Origin: Hydrococcus sp. Prado102
GTDB taxonomy: Bacteria > Cyanobacteriota > Cyanobacteriia > Cyanobacteriales > Microcystaceae
NCBI GenBank assembly: GCA_025454425.1
Contig: JALOOL010000133.1
Coordinates: 1-36,225 of the forward strand
DNA length: 36,225 bases
Reading direction: 5' to 3'
This document shows positions 24,653 to 31,851 of this stretch, piece by piece. Within the stretch, counting starts at the first letter, position 1; every line of letters begins with the position of its first letter. Below the pieces are notes generated by a model. It was not told where the DNA came from, did no database searches, and saw only the letters and a list, made by a program, of their open reading frames with translations. The position numbers were made by a program, and so were the translations under genes.

Positions 24653-27022
24653 TTAACGACTGACCAAAGGGCGATCGCTTTTCTGCGCCTGAGTGGTCGT
24701 GGGACGAACGGGTCGTGCTATCCTCAGACCAGCAATAGTGCCAACCATAACAACTGCTAATCCGACGATCCAAGCAGTAGAGGAACTGGGATGCTGCGAA
24801 AAGGTGGCGACTTGATAAAACATTGTCGCACTCCAATACGCTAACCCCGTCGTCCAGAATGCCACAAATAGCGTCCACCGTAAATTAGTTTCCCGATATA
24901 CGGTTCCCGTCGCTGCAACGCAGGGGAAATACATCAACACGAACAAAAGATAAGCAAAAGCACCTGCTTTTCCATCAAAACGCTTTGCCATCGCGCCAAA
25001 GGTTCCTACAGCTACCTCTTGCTCCTCGGCTGCTGCGGTCGTATTTTGCACGTCGCCAATGTTTAAACCAAGGGGATCGAGTAACTGAGCGGGAACTGCT
25101 GCTAAATTAGCGGGAATTGTGGCAAAGGCTTCCCCAATCCCGCCCCAGAAGTCGAAAGTTTCTGTTTTAGGGGATGCGCCAGCCGCGATCGCATCTTGTT
25201 GGGCAAGATTGCCGTAAATTGAATCTAGAGTGCCCACCATCGCTTCTTTTGCCAAAACGCCCGTAAAAATTCCCACCGTGGCGGGCCAATTGTCCTGTTC
25301 TAATCCCATCGGAGCAAAAGCAGGCGTAATCGAGCGACTTACGGAACTGAGAACCGATTTGTCGCTGTTGTCGTTGCCAAAAGAACCATCAGTCCCGATA
25401 GAGCCTAATAATGTTAGTACGATTACCATCGCAACGATGACCTTCCCCGCCCGCATCATAAACCCTTTGAGTCGCTCCCAAGTACGCAATAGCACCCCTT
25501 TAAGGCGAGGTAGATGATAGGGAGGCAATTCCATAATGAAAGGCGATGCTTGTCCTTTGAGAAGCGTATTTTTGAGAACTAAACCCGTAAAAATCGCGAT
25601 CGCAATGCCGAGCAAATAAAGCCCAAAGACGATATTCTGTCCCGTAGCGGGGAAGAAAGCAGCGGCAAAAAGCGCGTAGACGGGCAAACGAGCGCCGCAA
25701 GACATGAAGGGATTCATGGCAATTGTCATCAAGCGATCGCGTTGGCTTTCTAGGGTACGAGTCGCCATAATTGCGGGTACGTTACAGCCAAACCCAACCA
25801 ACATCGGGACGAAGGATTTGCCAGGAAGACCGACAAAACGCATGAATCGATCCATGACAAAAGCCGCCCGCGCCATGTAACCAGAATCTTCTAGGAAGGA
25901 GAGGAATAGGAAAAGGAAACCGATGACAGGAATAAAGGTAGAAACAGTCTGAATGCCGCCGCCAGCACCATCTGCGAGGAGAACTTTTAACCATTCTGGC
26001 GTACCGATTTTGCTCAAAAGAGTGCCGAAGCCATCGACAAAAATCGTTCCTGCTGCAAGGTCGAAGAAATCGATAAAGGCACTGCTGATGTTAATTGTGA
26101 ATAAAAACATCAGGTACATCACCGCCAAAAAGATCGGAATTCCCAACCAGCGATTGAGGACGACGCGATCGATTTTGTCAGAAACATGAGATTTGACTTC
26201 CTGGGGATGTTCTACCGCTCCCGTTGCAATTTGATGGATGAAGCCATAGCGACTGTCAGCAATGATGATGTCGAGGTCTTCTCCTAGTACTTGGTGAATC
26301 TTGCGACGGTGTTCTACAACTAGCTTTTCTAACTCCCTTCCCCCGGCTGCGGGAATCGCTCTATTATCGTAGGTCAAGAGTTCGAGTGCTTGCCAGCGCG
26401 GTGCAACTGCTCGATTCCAACTGCGTTCCCTCAGCAAAGGAAACAGAGAGGCGATCGCCTCTTCGATAACGACCGGATAAGCAACGTAGCGATCTGGGCG
26501 GCTCGGATTGCTCGCTTCGCGATCGACGATTTCCTTGAGGATGTCTATGCCTTCTTCTCGCGAAGCAACGGTAGGAATAACGGAACAGCCCAAACGCTCT
26601 GATAGCACGGCAGGATCGATACGCACCCCCTGCTCTTTGGCAACATCGAGCATATTAAGCGCGATTATTATCGGTACGCCCATTTCCAGCATCTGAGCAG
26701 TGAGGTAAAGATTGCGTTCTAAGTTAGAAGCGTCAACGATATTAACCACTAAATCGGCTTCCCAAGCAAGGAGATAATCTCGCGCCACCAATTCATCTAA
26801 ACCCGTCTCTTCATCGTCTGCATCTAAAGAATAAACCCCTGGTAGATCGACGACCGTCACCGTATCGCCATTGTAGCGATAGCTGCCTTCTTTGCGCTCT
26901 ACTGTTACTCCCGGCCAGTTACCTACCCGTTGATTAGCTCCCGTTAGGGCGTTAAATAGAGTCGTTTTGCCGCAATTGGGATTGCCTGCTAGCGCGATCG
27001 TCAAAGTCTTTTTCTCAAGCAT
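24653..27022 (-). CDS. feoB: Ferrous iron transport protein B (FeoB)
   Basis: A 789-residue inner membrane Fe(II) transporter. An N-terminal G-protein domain carries G1 GNPNCGKTT (13-21), G3 DLPGVYSL (59-66) and G4 NMLD (123-126). A helical GDI-like spacer follows, then the membrane core with two Gate segments; visible hallmarks include FLEDSGYMARAAFVMDR, GFGCNVPAIMATRTLESQRDR and MNPFMSCGARLPVY, with conserved Cys residues. The C-terminal part holds the second Gate region (LAKEAMVGTLDSIYGNL) and further membrane helices. All hallmark motifs are intact. Its start overlaps the end of feoA by 8 bases, so the two are translationally coupled. Expected regulation is by iron, through Fur. Confidence 0.97.
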   Translation of the reverse strand: MLEKKTLTIALAGNPNCGKTTLFNALTGANQRVGNWPGVTVERKEGSYRYNGDTVTVVDLPGVYSLDADDEETGLDELVARDYLLAWEADLVVNIVDASNLERNLYLTAQMLEMGVPIIIALNMLDVAKEQGVRIDPAVLSERLGCSVIPTVASREEGIDILKEIVDREASNPSRPDRYVAYPVVIEEAIASLFPLLRERSWNRAVAPRWQALELLTYDNRAIPAAGGRELEKLVVEHRRKIHQVLGEDLDIIIADSRYGFIHQIATGAVEHPQEVKSHVSDKIDRVVLNRWLGIPIFLAVMYLMFLFTINISSAFIDFFDLAAGTIFVDGFGTLLSKIGTPEWLKVLLADGAGGGIQTVSTFIPVIGFLFLFLSFLEDSGYMARAAFVMDRFMRFVGLPGKSFVPMLVGFGCNVPAIMATRTLESQRDRLMTIAMNPFMSCGARLPVYALFAAAFFPATGQNIVFGLYLLGIAIAIFTGLVLKNTLLKGQASPFIMELPPYHLPRLKGVLLRTWERLKGFMMRAGKVIVAMVIVLTLLGSIGTDGSFGNDNSDKSVLSSVSRSITPAFAPMGLEQDNWPATVGIFTGVLAKEAMVGTLDSIYGNLAQQDAIAAGASPKTETFDFWGGIGEAFATIPANLAAVPAQLLDPLGLNIGDVQNTTAAAEEQEVAVGTFGAMAKRFDGKAGAFAYLLFVLMYFPCVAATGTVYRETNLRWTLFVAFWTTGLAYWSATMFYQVATFSQHPSSSTAWIVGLAVVMVGTIAGLRIARPVRPTTTQAQKSDRPLVSR

Positions 27023-27617
27023 TGCTAACCTCCTCCACGATTAGAGCATCTGCTTCTTGTTTGCGAAGGCTGAGTTTAAAGCCCCGCACCTCAATTTCTA
27101 CAGGGTCGCCCAAGGGAGCGTGACGAATGACCTTGAATTCTATCCCTGGTGTCAATCCCATTGACAGCAGTTTTCTTTTATAACCGCTACCGAATTGCTC
27201 GTAACCGACCACGCGACCTCTCATCCCTACGGAAAGATCTTGTAAGTGAATACTGGTGTCCGCACTCATTTGATATTCCTTCCTCTTGTTTTTCAAAACA
27301 GGATTGTCCGTAACCATGACTCGGTTTGCCATTCCCGCTCCTAAACCGAGACGATTATTCTGAAATTTGACAACAATCGACCCTCCGCTCATACTACTCA
27401 CTACCTCAACTTCGGCTCCTGGTATCAATCCCAAACTGAGGAGGCGACTAATTCCTCCCTCGCCGCTAAAGCCGACAATCCACACGCGATCGCCTATTTT
27501 GGTTTCAGTTAGTGGAAAGACTTGCTCGATTGATTCGCTCGCTTCGGTTTCGATTTCTGAAGTGCCTCCAATAAAGGTAAATGCCCAGCTTTGTCGATCG
27601 TTGGGGTCATAGTCCAT
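27015..27617 (-). CDS. feoA: Tandem-domain FeoA protein
   Basis: FeoA proteins are small SH3-like partners of FeoB. Most are about 75-90 residues; this one is 200 and has two FeoA domains. The first (about residues 33-108) shows GDRVWIVGFSGEGGISRLLSLGLIPGAEVEVV. The second (about 120-197) shows GMRGRVVGYEQFGSGYKRKLLSMGLTPGIEFKVI. A ~30-residue N-terminal extension (MDYDPNDRQSWAF...) precedes them. The domains are clearly diverged from each other, so this is an old duplication or fusion. It is the first gene of the feoA-feoB-feoC series and overlaps feoB by 8 bases. The inverted repeat upstream may be its iron-responsive operator. Confidence 0.93.
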   Translation of the reverse strand: MDYDPNDRQSWAFTFIGGTSEIETEASESIEQVFPLTETKIGDRVWIVGFSGEGGISRLLSLGLIPGAEVEVVSSMSGGSIVVKFQNNRLGLGAGMANRVMVTDNPVLKNKRKEYQMSADTSIHLQDLSVGMRGRVVGYEQFGSGYKRKLLSMGLTPGIEFKVIRHAPLGDPVEIEVRGFKLSLRKQEADALIVEEVSNA

Positions 27618-27825
27618 ACCAGATTCTCCGCTCTACTTGAGAATATTTTTAAATAGAATCAATTTTAGTCCTAAGAATTTATTGAGATTTATTTAAGATA
27701 GCGATCGCAAAACTTAAGAAAATAAGGAAGATTATCTTTAAACAATCTTGTAGTTGTTTAAAAATATTCTCATTTAGATAGTCTTATCTTTTTTATATAC
27801 TGATGAATGCAATCTTCAATACCTT
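27618..27825 (-). promoter_or_regulatory. feoA upstream region with a 16-bp inverted repeat (possible Fur-type operator pair)
   Basis: TGAGAATATTTTTAAA at 27638-27653 and its exact complement at 27757-27772 lie about 100 bases apart in the AT-rich region upstream of feoA. Each copy resembles a degenerate Fur box of the 7-1-7 type (TGAGAAT-A-TTTTTAA against TGATAAT-N-ATTATCA). Two operator copies could bind a regulator that loops the promoter; the transcript might instead form a long stem. The role is inferred. Confidence 0.45.
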
Positions 27826-28869
27826 TTAAGTAAAATTTAAAGTTCCTTGCTGGGCATTTAACCGTGCGATTCTTCCTACGGGTAATGCTGCATTAACCCC
27901 ATCGTGACCAAATGGCAGGTCAGAGACAATGGGAATATTCAAATCTCCCAAGCGATCGCGCAATACTTCTTCGACAGTCCAACTCGCACTTCCAACAGGC
28001 GGATGGCAGCGACTAAACCGTCCTAATGCGATTCCTCTAACGTCTTTAAAAGCGCCTGTCATGCGCCATTGAGTTAACAGGCGATCTATGCGGTAAGGTG
28101 CTTCTGTCACGTCTTCTAAAGCTAAAATAACGCCATACAGCGAAGGTTGAGCGAAGGTTCCCAATAGATGAGTTGCAACGGTTAAATTTGCGGGAAGTAA
28201 GATTCCTTCTGCTATCCCTCCTCCCCATCCTTTCCCCATCAAAGGTTCGAGCGAACGACCTTCCAAGCAGTCAAATAATCGTTGAATCGACCATTCGGGT
28301 TCGGATGCCAGCGTAGTTAACACGGGTGCGTGAACCCCAGAAATACCAACTGTAGCAAGACTCCACAATAATCCCGTAACGTCAGAAAAGCCGATTATCC
28401 ATTGGGGATTGGTGACTGGTGACTGGTGATTGGGGGAGCGTTCTTCAGAAGACAAGGTAGAATCTTTACTTCCAACTTCATTCTTACTTCTGACTTTAAA
28501 AAGACTTTCGACTTTCGACTTACGTCCAAGGGACGGGCTACGCCAACGACTTTCGACTTTTTTAAAATTCCAATCTTCTAATAATCTTGCGCTACCATAA
28601 CCGCCTCTGGCACAGAGAATGGCTTTGCATTCAGGATCGTTCCAGGCTTCGGCTAAGGCTTGTCGGCGTCGGTCGTCGCCGCCTGCTAGGTAGCCGTAAC
28701 GAGCGTCCCAATTACTGCCTAATTCTACGCGATAACCGCGCGATCGCCAAATATCTAAGCCCTTCTCAAATGCTTCAAATTCTTTCAATGCACCACTAGG
28801 CGCAACTACCTTAACTAAATCTCCTGGTTTAAGGAATGGGGGAAGTTGACAAGCAGCAATTTCGGTCAT
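27826..28869 (-). CDS. LD-carboxypeptidase (peptidase S66) with in-frame repeat insertion
   Basis: S66 enzymes remove the terminal D-Ala from peptidoglycan tetrapeptides in the cytosol during cell-wall recycling. Visible family features are PGDLVKVVAPSGAL near the N-terminus, AILCARGGYGSARLLEDWNF, and the nucleophile segment WIIGFSDVTGLLWSL, with GVHAPVLTTL after it. The C-terminal half has LALEDVTEAPYRIDRLLTQWR and GVNAALPVGRIARLNA. The 347-residue length exceeds the family norm because residues ~105-153 are encoded by tandem-repeat DNA placed between GGYGSARLLEDWNFKK and NPQWIIGFSD. The insertion is in frame and has no stop, so a longer protein may be made. It falls in a loop before the active-site elbow, and activity is uncertain. 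Confidence 0.88.
   Translation of the reverse strand: MTEIAACQLPPFLKPGDLVKVVAPSGALKEFEAFEKGLDIWRSRGYRVELGSNWDARYGYLAGGDDRRRQALAEAWNDPECKAILCARGGYGSARLLEDWNFKKVESRWRSPSLGRKSKVESLFKVRSKNEVGSKDSTLSSEERSPNHQSPVTNPQWIIGFSDVTGLLWSLATVGISGVHAPVLTTLASEPEWSIQRLFDCLEGRSLEPLMGKGWGGGIAEGILLPANLTVATHLLGTFAQPSLYGVILALEDVTEAPYRIDRLLTQWRMTGAFKDVRGIALGRFSRCHPPVGSASWTVEEVLRDRLGDLNIPIVSDLPFGHDGVNAALPVGRIARLNAQQGTLNFT
28411..28557. repeat. 147-bp block of tandem repeats inserted within the LD-carboxypeptidase gene
   Basis: The block contains GGTGACTG units, a GAAGACAAGG string like the one at 9049, and CTTTCGA heptamers with the same nested element (ACGTCCAAGGGACGGGC ...) that occurs at ~13584. Both flanks match conserved family sequence, so boundaries are good to a few bases. 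Its length is exactly 49 codons. Confidence 0.85.
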
Positions 28870-28921
28870 TTATTTTTATCTACTAACTAGATTGGTAAAA
28901 TTGACAGTGAAGTCTAGAGCT

Positions 28922-30733
28922 TTAAAAAACTACAGAACGACCGATCGCACAATTTCGTCCTTTTTGCTTGGCTTCGTAGAGAGCTTCGTCGGCAGTAGCG
29001 ATGAGGTTGGGTGAAGAAGAGGTAAAATTTGGAATCGTAGTGGCTACACCACAACTAAGCGTGACGCGATCGCTCGCTGAAGATTTTTCATGAACGATTT
29101 GCAATGCTCTAACTTGAGAATTAATTCTTTCGGCAACTTGCAGAGCAGTTTCGTTATTAGTATTAGGCAATACGATAACAAATTCTTCTCCTCCATAACG
29201 AGCGACCAAATCGTTAGAACGGACTGCATGACCGAGTGCTTTTGCCACGTGTTGCAGACAACTATCTCCGGCTAAATGACCGTAAGTATCGTTATAGAGC
29301 TTGAAATGATCTACATCGCATAGAATAACCGAAAGCGGTTGCTTGGTCTCAACTTGTCGATACCACTGTCGTTCGATATATTCGTTAAAATAGCGGCGAT
29401 TGGCGACTTGAGTTAAGCCATCTAGAGAAGCTTGGCGTTGCAACTCTGAATTTCTATATCCTTGAATCGTCAAAACCGACACGCTCATTGCTACTAAAGG
29501 GGCAATAACCGGAATCCACCAACCTCCTAAAAAAGCTAAATAAGTGCAACCGACTAAAACACTTCCGGGTAAGACAATAGCAATAACAGTCAGAGTAGTC
29601 GATGAAAAAATACTTTGTCTGAAGGGATTTTTTTTAAGTAATTTCCAACCAATCGAAGCCCCTATCAAAGACCAAAACAAGACCCACAGCCATTCTTGCG
29701 GGTCTGATAACACTTGAAACAAAGGACGACCGTTTAAAGCTGCACTCAAAATTTGACTGGCGATATTGGCATGAATGACAACTCCTGGCATTCGGAGGGG
29801 ATGGTCGCTTAAACTACTACTGTAAGGGGTTTGGAAATGGTCGTTGAGGCTTTCGGCAGTCGAACCGATTAAAACGATGCGATCGCGCATTAATCCGGCT
29901 GGAATTCGATTTGCCACCACATCTGAGAGCGAGATAGTTTGAAAGTTTTCTAAACTACCCCGATAGTTTAATAATATTTGATAGCCGCCATTATCAGCGC
30001 GAACATAAGAACCGTCATTTTCCTGAAACGGGACAAAAGTTGCTTTACCTAACTGTAATGCGTTTGGGGTTGAGCTATTCGATCTTTGCAGTCTAATTCC
30101 ATCAGCTTCTAGATATTTTAAAGCCAGTGCCGTTCCCAAACTCAAGCGAGTTTGACCGTCTTCTAGTTTGACGGAAAGCAAGGCGCGACGCACCTTGCCA
30201 TCGGCATCTAAGACTAAATCGGCAAGCGCCACTCGATTTTGTTGTTTCAAAGCAGGTGGCGCGCCGACAGCATTACCGATAACTTTTTCTATACCAAAAA
30301 GAGTGGAGGTGTTCTGAAAAACTTTGGCTAATTGTTGATATCCTGGCTCTACAGGTAGATCTCGGTATACATCCAGACCGATCGCTCTCGGTTTTTGTTG
30401 CTCGATCTTCTCAAGAGTTTGTGCGAGAATGGCATCAGAAAGCGGCCAGCTTTTAAAACGCTGAATGTCTGATTCGTTAATAGTGACGATAACAACACGA
30501 GTATCGGTAGCTTCTAGAGGACGCAGGCGAACAGAGAAGTCGAACGCCGACCACTCCATTTGCTGAAACACTCCAGTCAAACTTCCTGCTACGACTAATC
30601 CAGCAATAGCGGGTGCAGTTACAAAAACTCCCTGCCATTGTCGAATGGTTTGCTTTAGTCTCGCTCGCATTGTCTGGCGATGTCTAGAATGGTTTGGTGA
30701 GTCTGCATTCTTAGCTGATTTGCGTTGTACCAC
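28922..30733 (-). CDS. CHASE2-domain diguanylate cyclase (GGDEF)
   Basis: A 603-residue membrane receptor. An N-terminal helix (VFVTAPAIAGLVVAGSLTGVF) precedes an extracytoplasmic CHASE2 domain (about residues 55-330; FDFSVRLRPLEATDTRVVIVTINESDI and DRIVLIGSTAESLNDHFQTPYS are typical). Three closely spaced helices (~345-425) lead to a C-terminal GGDEF domain with an intact active site GGEEF (514-518) and RSND just before it, which fits the RxxD inhibitory site. It should make c-di-GMP in response to an external signal. The GTG start at 30733 has a good ribosome binding site (GGAGAGGG); an ATG 21 codons later is an alternative. It lies 55 bases downstream of the DUF928 gene on the same strand, probably in one transcript. 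Confidence 0.92.
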   Translation of the reverse strand: MVQRKSAKNADSPNHSRHRQTMRARLKQTIRQWQGVFVTAPAIAGLVVAGSLTGVFQQMEWSAFDFSVRLRPLEATDTRVVIVTINESDIQRFKSWPLSDAILAQTLEKIEQQKPRAIGLDVYRDLPVEPGYQQLAKVFQNTSTLFGIEKVIGNAVGAPPALKQQNRVALADLVLDADGKVRRALLSVKLEDGQTRLSLGTALALKYLEADGIRLQRSNSSTPNALQLGKATFVPFQENDGSYVRADNGGYQILLNYRGSLENFQTISLSDVVANRIPAGLMRDRIVLIGSTAESLNDHFQTPYSSSLSDHPLRMPGVVIHANIASQILSAALNGRPLFQVLSDPQEWLWVLFWSLIGASIGWKLLKKNPFRQSIFSSTTLTVIAIVLPGSVLVGCTYLAFLGGWWIPVIAPLVAMSVSVLTIQGYRNSELQRQASLDGLTQVANRRYFNEYIERQWYRQVETKQPLSVILCDVDHFKLYNDTYGHLAGDSCLQHVAKALGHAVRSNDLVARYGGEEFVIVLPNTNNETALQVAERINSQVRALQIVHEKSSASDRVTLSCGVATTIPNFTSSSPNLIATADEALYEAKQKGRNCAIGRSVVF

Positions 30734-30788
30734 GAGAGAACCACCCTCTCCGAAAGTCTTCGGATTTAGAGACTTGGCTTAGTTAATA

Positions 30789-31520
30789 TTATTTGACGAG
30801 TGGCCGATCTGCGATCGCGCCTAACTCTACCGACTCTAATAAATCTTCCCAGATAGTTGCTAGAGTTGAATTTTTTGGTTGAGAACGTTTGAGATCTACT
30901 AAAGTAGCCACAGTATCGTACCAAATTCCTGCTTTGCCATACAAGGCAGCCTGTTCTATAGGGGTTGCCTCTTTTAGCCGCTCGCTCAGGTTAGCATTCA
31001 TTTCGATACGCTGAATTTGTCCCTCTACCAAAGGACTGTCCGGTCTGAGAACGCTATCGCACATCATCACGAAAGACCATTTATAAGTCTTACCTATTTC
31101 TAACCCTGGTGCGTCGGCGGGAAGTTTAATTTCCATTACACCCGATTGTTTCAAGGACAAGAAAGTTTGATATCGATCGCGATCGCTTTCGTCTTTTATG
31201 CTAAAGAAAGCTTTTTGAGCAGACGTTGGCGGTAAGTAGACCAAGAAAGTTGGATGAGATTCTACCGTCAACCCATAACGATCGGCAGGAAGCACCGCTG
31301 TAATATAAGGTTGCAAGTTATTCGGATCTTGAGAGCATCTACCGTCATTACGAGAAGCACCGCCTGCTGTATTTTTGGGTCGATCCCCATCAGGCGGATC
31401 GAAGCTAACGCTAGCAGTCGCCTGCGTTTGTTTCGTCTGGCTCCACACAGGAGTAGCGAGTATCTGTGAAATTAGAAAAATAAATAAATAAGTTATAGAA
31501 AAAACTAACTGTCGATTCAT
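30789..31520 (-). CDS. DUF928 family exported protein
   Basis: A 243-residue protein with a signal peptide (MNRQLVFSITYLFIFLISQILATPVWSQ). The mature part matches the DUF928 family of cyanobacteria: GDRPKNTAGGASR, a CSQDPNNLQ-like Cys segment, ESHPTFLVYLPPTSAQKAFFSIKD, then PGLEIGKTYKWSFVMMCD and an ATPIEQAALYGKAGIWYDTVATL tail. The function of the family is unknown, but its genes often lie beside CHAT, CHASE2 and haemagglutinin-type genes, as here. I start at the ATG at 31520; a TTG at 31535 would add five residues. It follows the TPR-CHAT gene after a 331-base repeat-rich gap and precedes the CHASE2-GGDEF gene by 55 bases. Confidence 0.88.
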   Translation of the reverse strand: MNRQLVFSITYLFIFLISQILATPVWSQTKQTQATASVSFDPPDGDRPKNTAGGASRNDGRCSQDPNNLQPYITAVLPADRYGLTVESHPTFLVYLPPTSAQKAFFSIKDESDRDRYQTFLSLKQSGVMEIKLPADAPGLEIGKTYKWSFVMMCDSVLRPDSPLVEGQIQRIEMNANLSERLKEATPIEQAALYGKAGIWYDTVATLVDLKRSQPKNSTLATIWEDLLESVELGAIADRPLVK

Positions 31521-31673
31521 GGATCGTCTTCCCAATAATATGTCATTTCGTTTTTATTGTGGGGTTTTTTTGCTTCTTTGACAGTGATAAGACAACCTGT
31601 CAATCTGCGATCGCACTCACAGTTTTAGCATTCCCCAAAATGAGTCTCAAATATCAAATTGGGGAATGGGGAA

Positions 31674-31719
31674 GTCGAAAGTCGGAAGTCGAAAGTCGGA
31701 AGTCGGAAGTCGAAAGTAC
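31674..31719. repeat. GTCGAAA/GTCGGAA tandem heptamers
   Basis: Six uninterrupted 7-base units alternate between GTCGAAA and GTCGGAA. They are the same family as the CTTTCGA blocks near 13560-13631 and 28504-28560, here in the opposite orientation. Confidence 0.85.
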
Positions 31720-31738
31720 GGAACAAGAAAGGACATTT

Positions 31739-31812
31739 ACTTTAAACTTTGTTTCATACGCGTTCCCTGAAAGGGTTCCCGTAGGGTAATTTCGCGTCTC
31801 TACTTTGAACTC
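31739..31812. repeat. Dispersed repeat interrupted by a nested ~25-bp element
   Basis: Reverse complement of the repeat at 17531-17580, but with about 25 bases (TTCCCTGAAAGGG plus TTCCCGTAGGGT, 31763-31787) between ATACGCG and AATTTCGCG. The insert contains two small palindromic parts. This is a visible filled site whose empty counterpart is in the same window. Confidence 0.75.
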
Positions 31813-31851
31813 TAATCACTGGTCACTGGTAACTGATAACTGGTCACTGAT

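Larger units (their letters stand above)
31521..31851. other. Repeat-filled gap between the TPR-CHAT and DUF928 genes
   Basis: Three repeat families stand side by side: six tandem heptamers GTCGAAA/GTCGGAA at ~31674-31719, the interrupted dispersed element at ~31739-31812, and CACTGGTAACTG-type units at ~31817-31848. The part next to DUF928 (31521-31660) is AT-rich with one HIP1-like site and may hold a separate promoter. No protein is encoded. Confidence 0.6.

Noticed and set aside
31674-31719. Regular repeats considered as a CRISPR array
   Set aside because: Units are 7 bases long with no unique spacers, and no cas gene is near. They are tandem heptamers.
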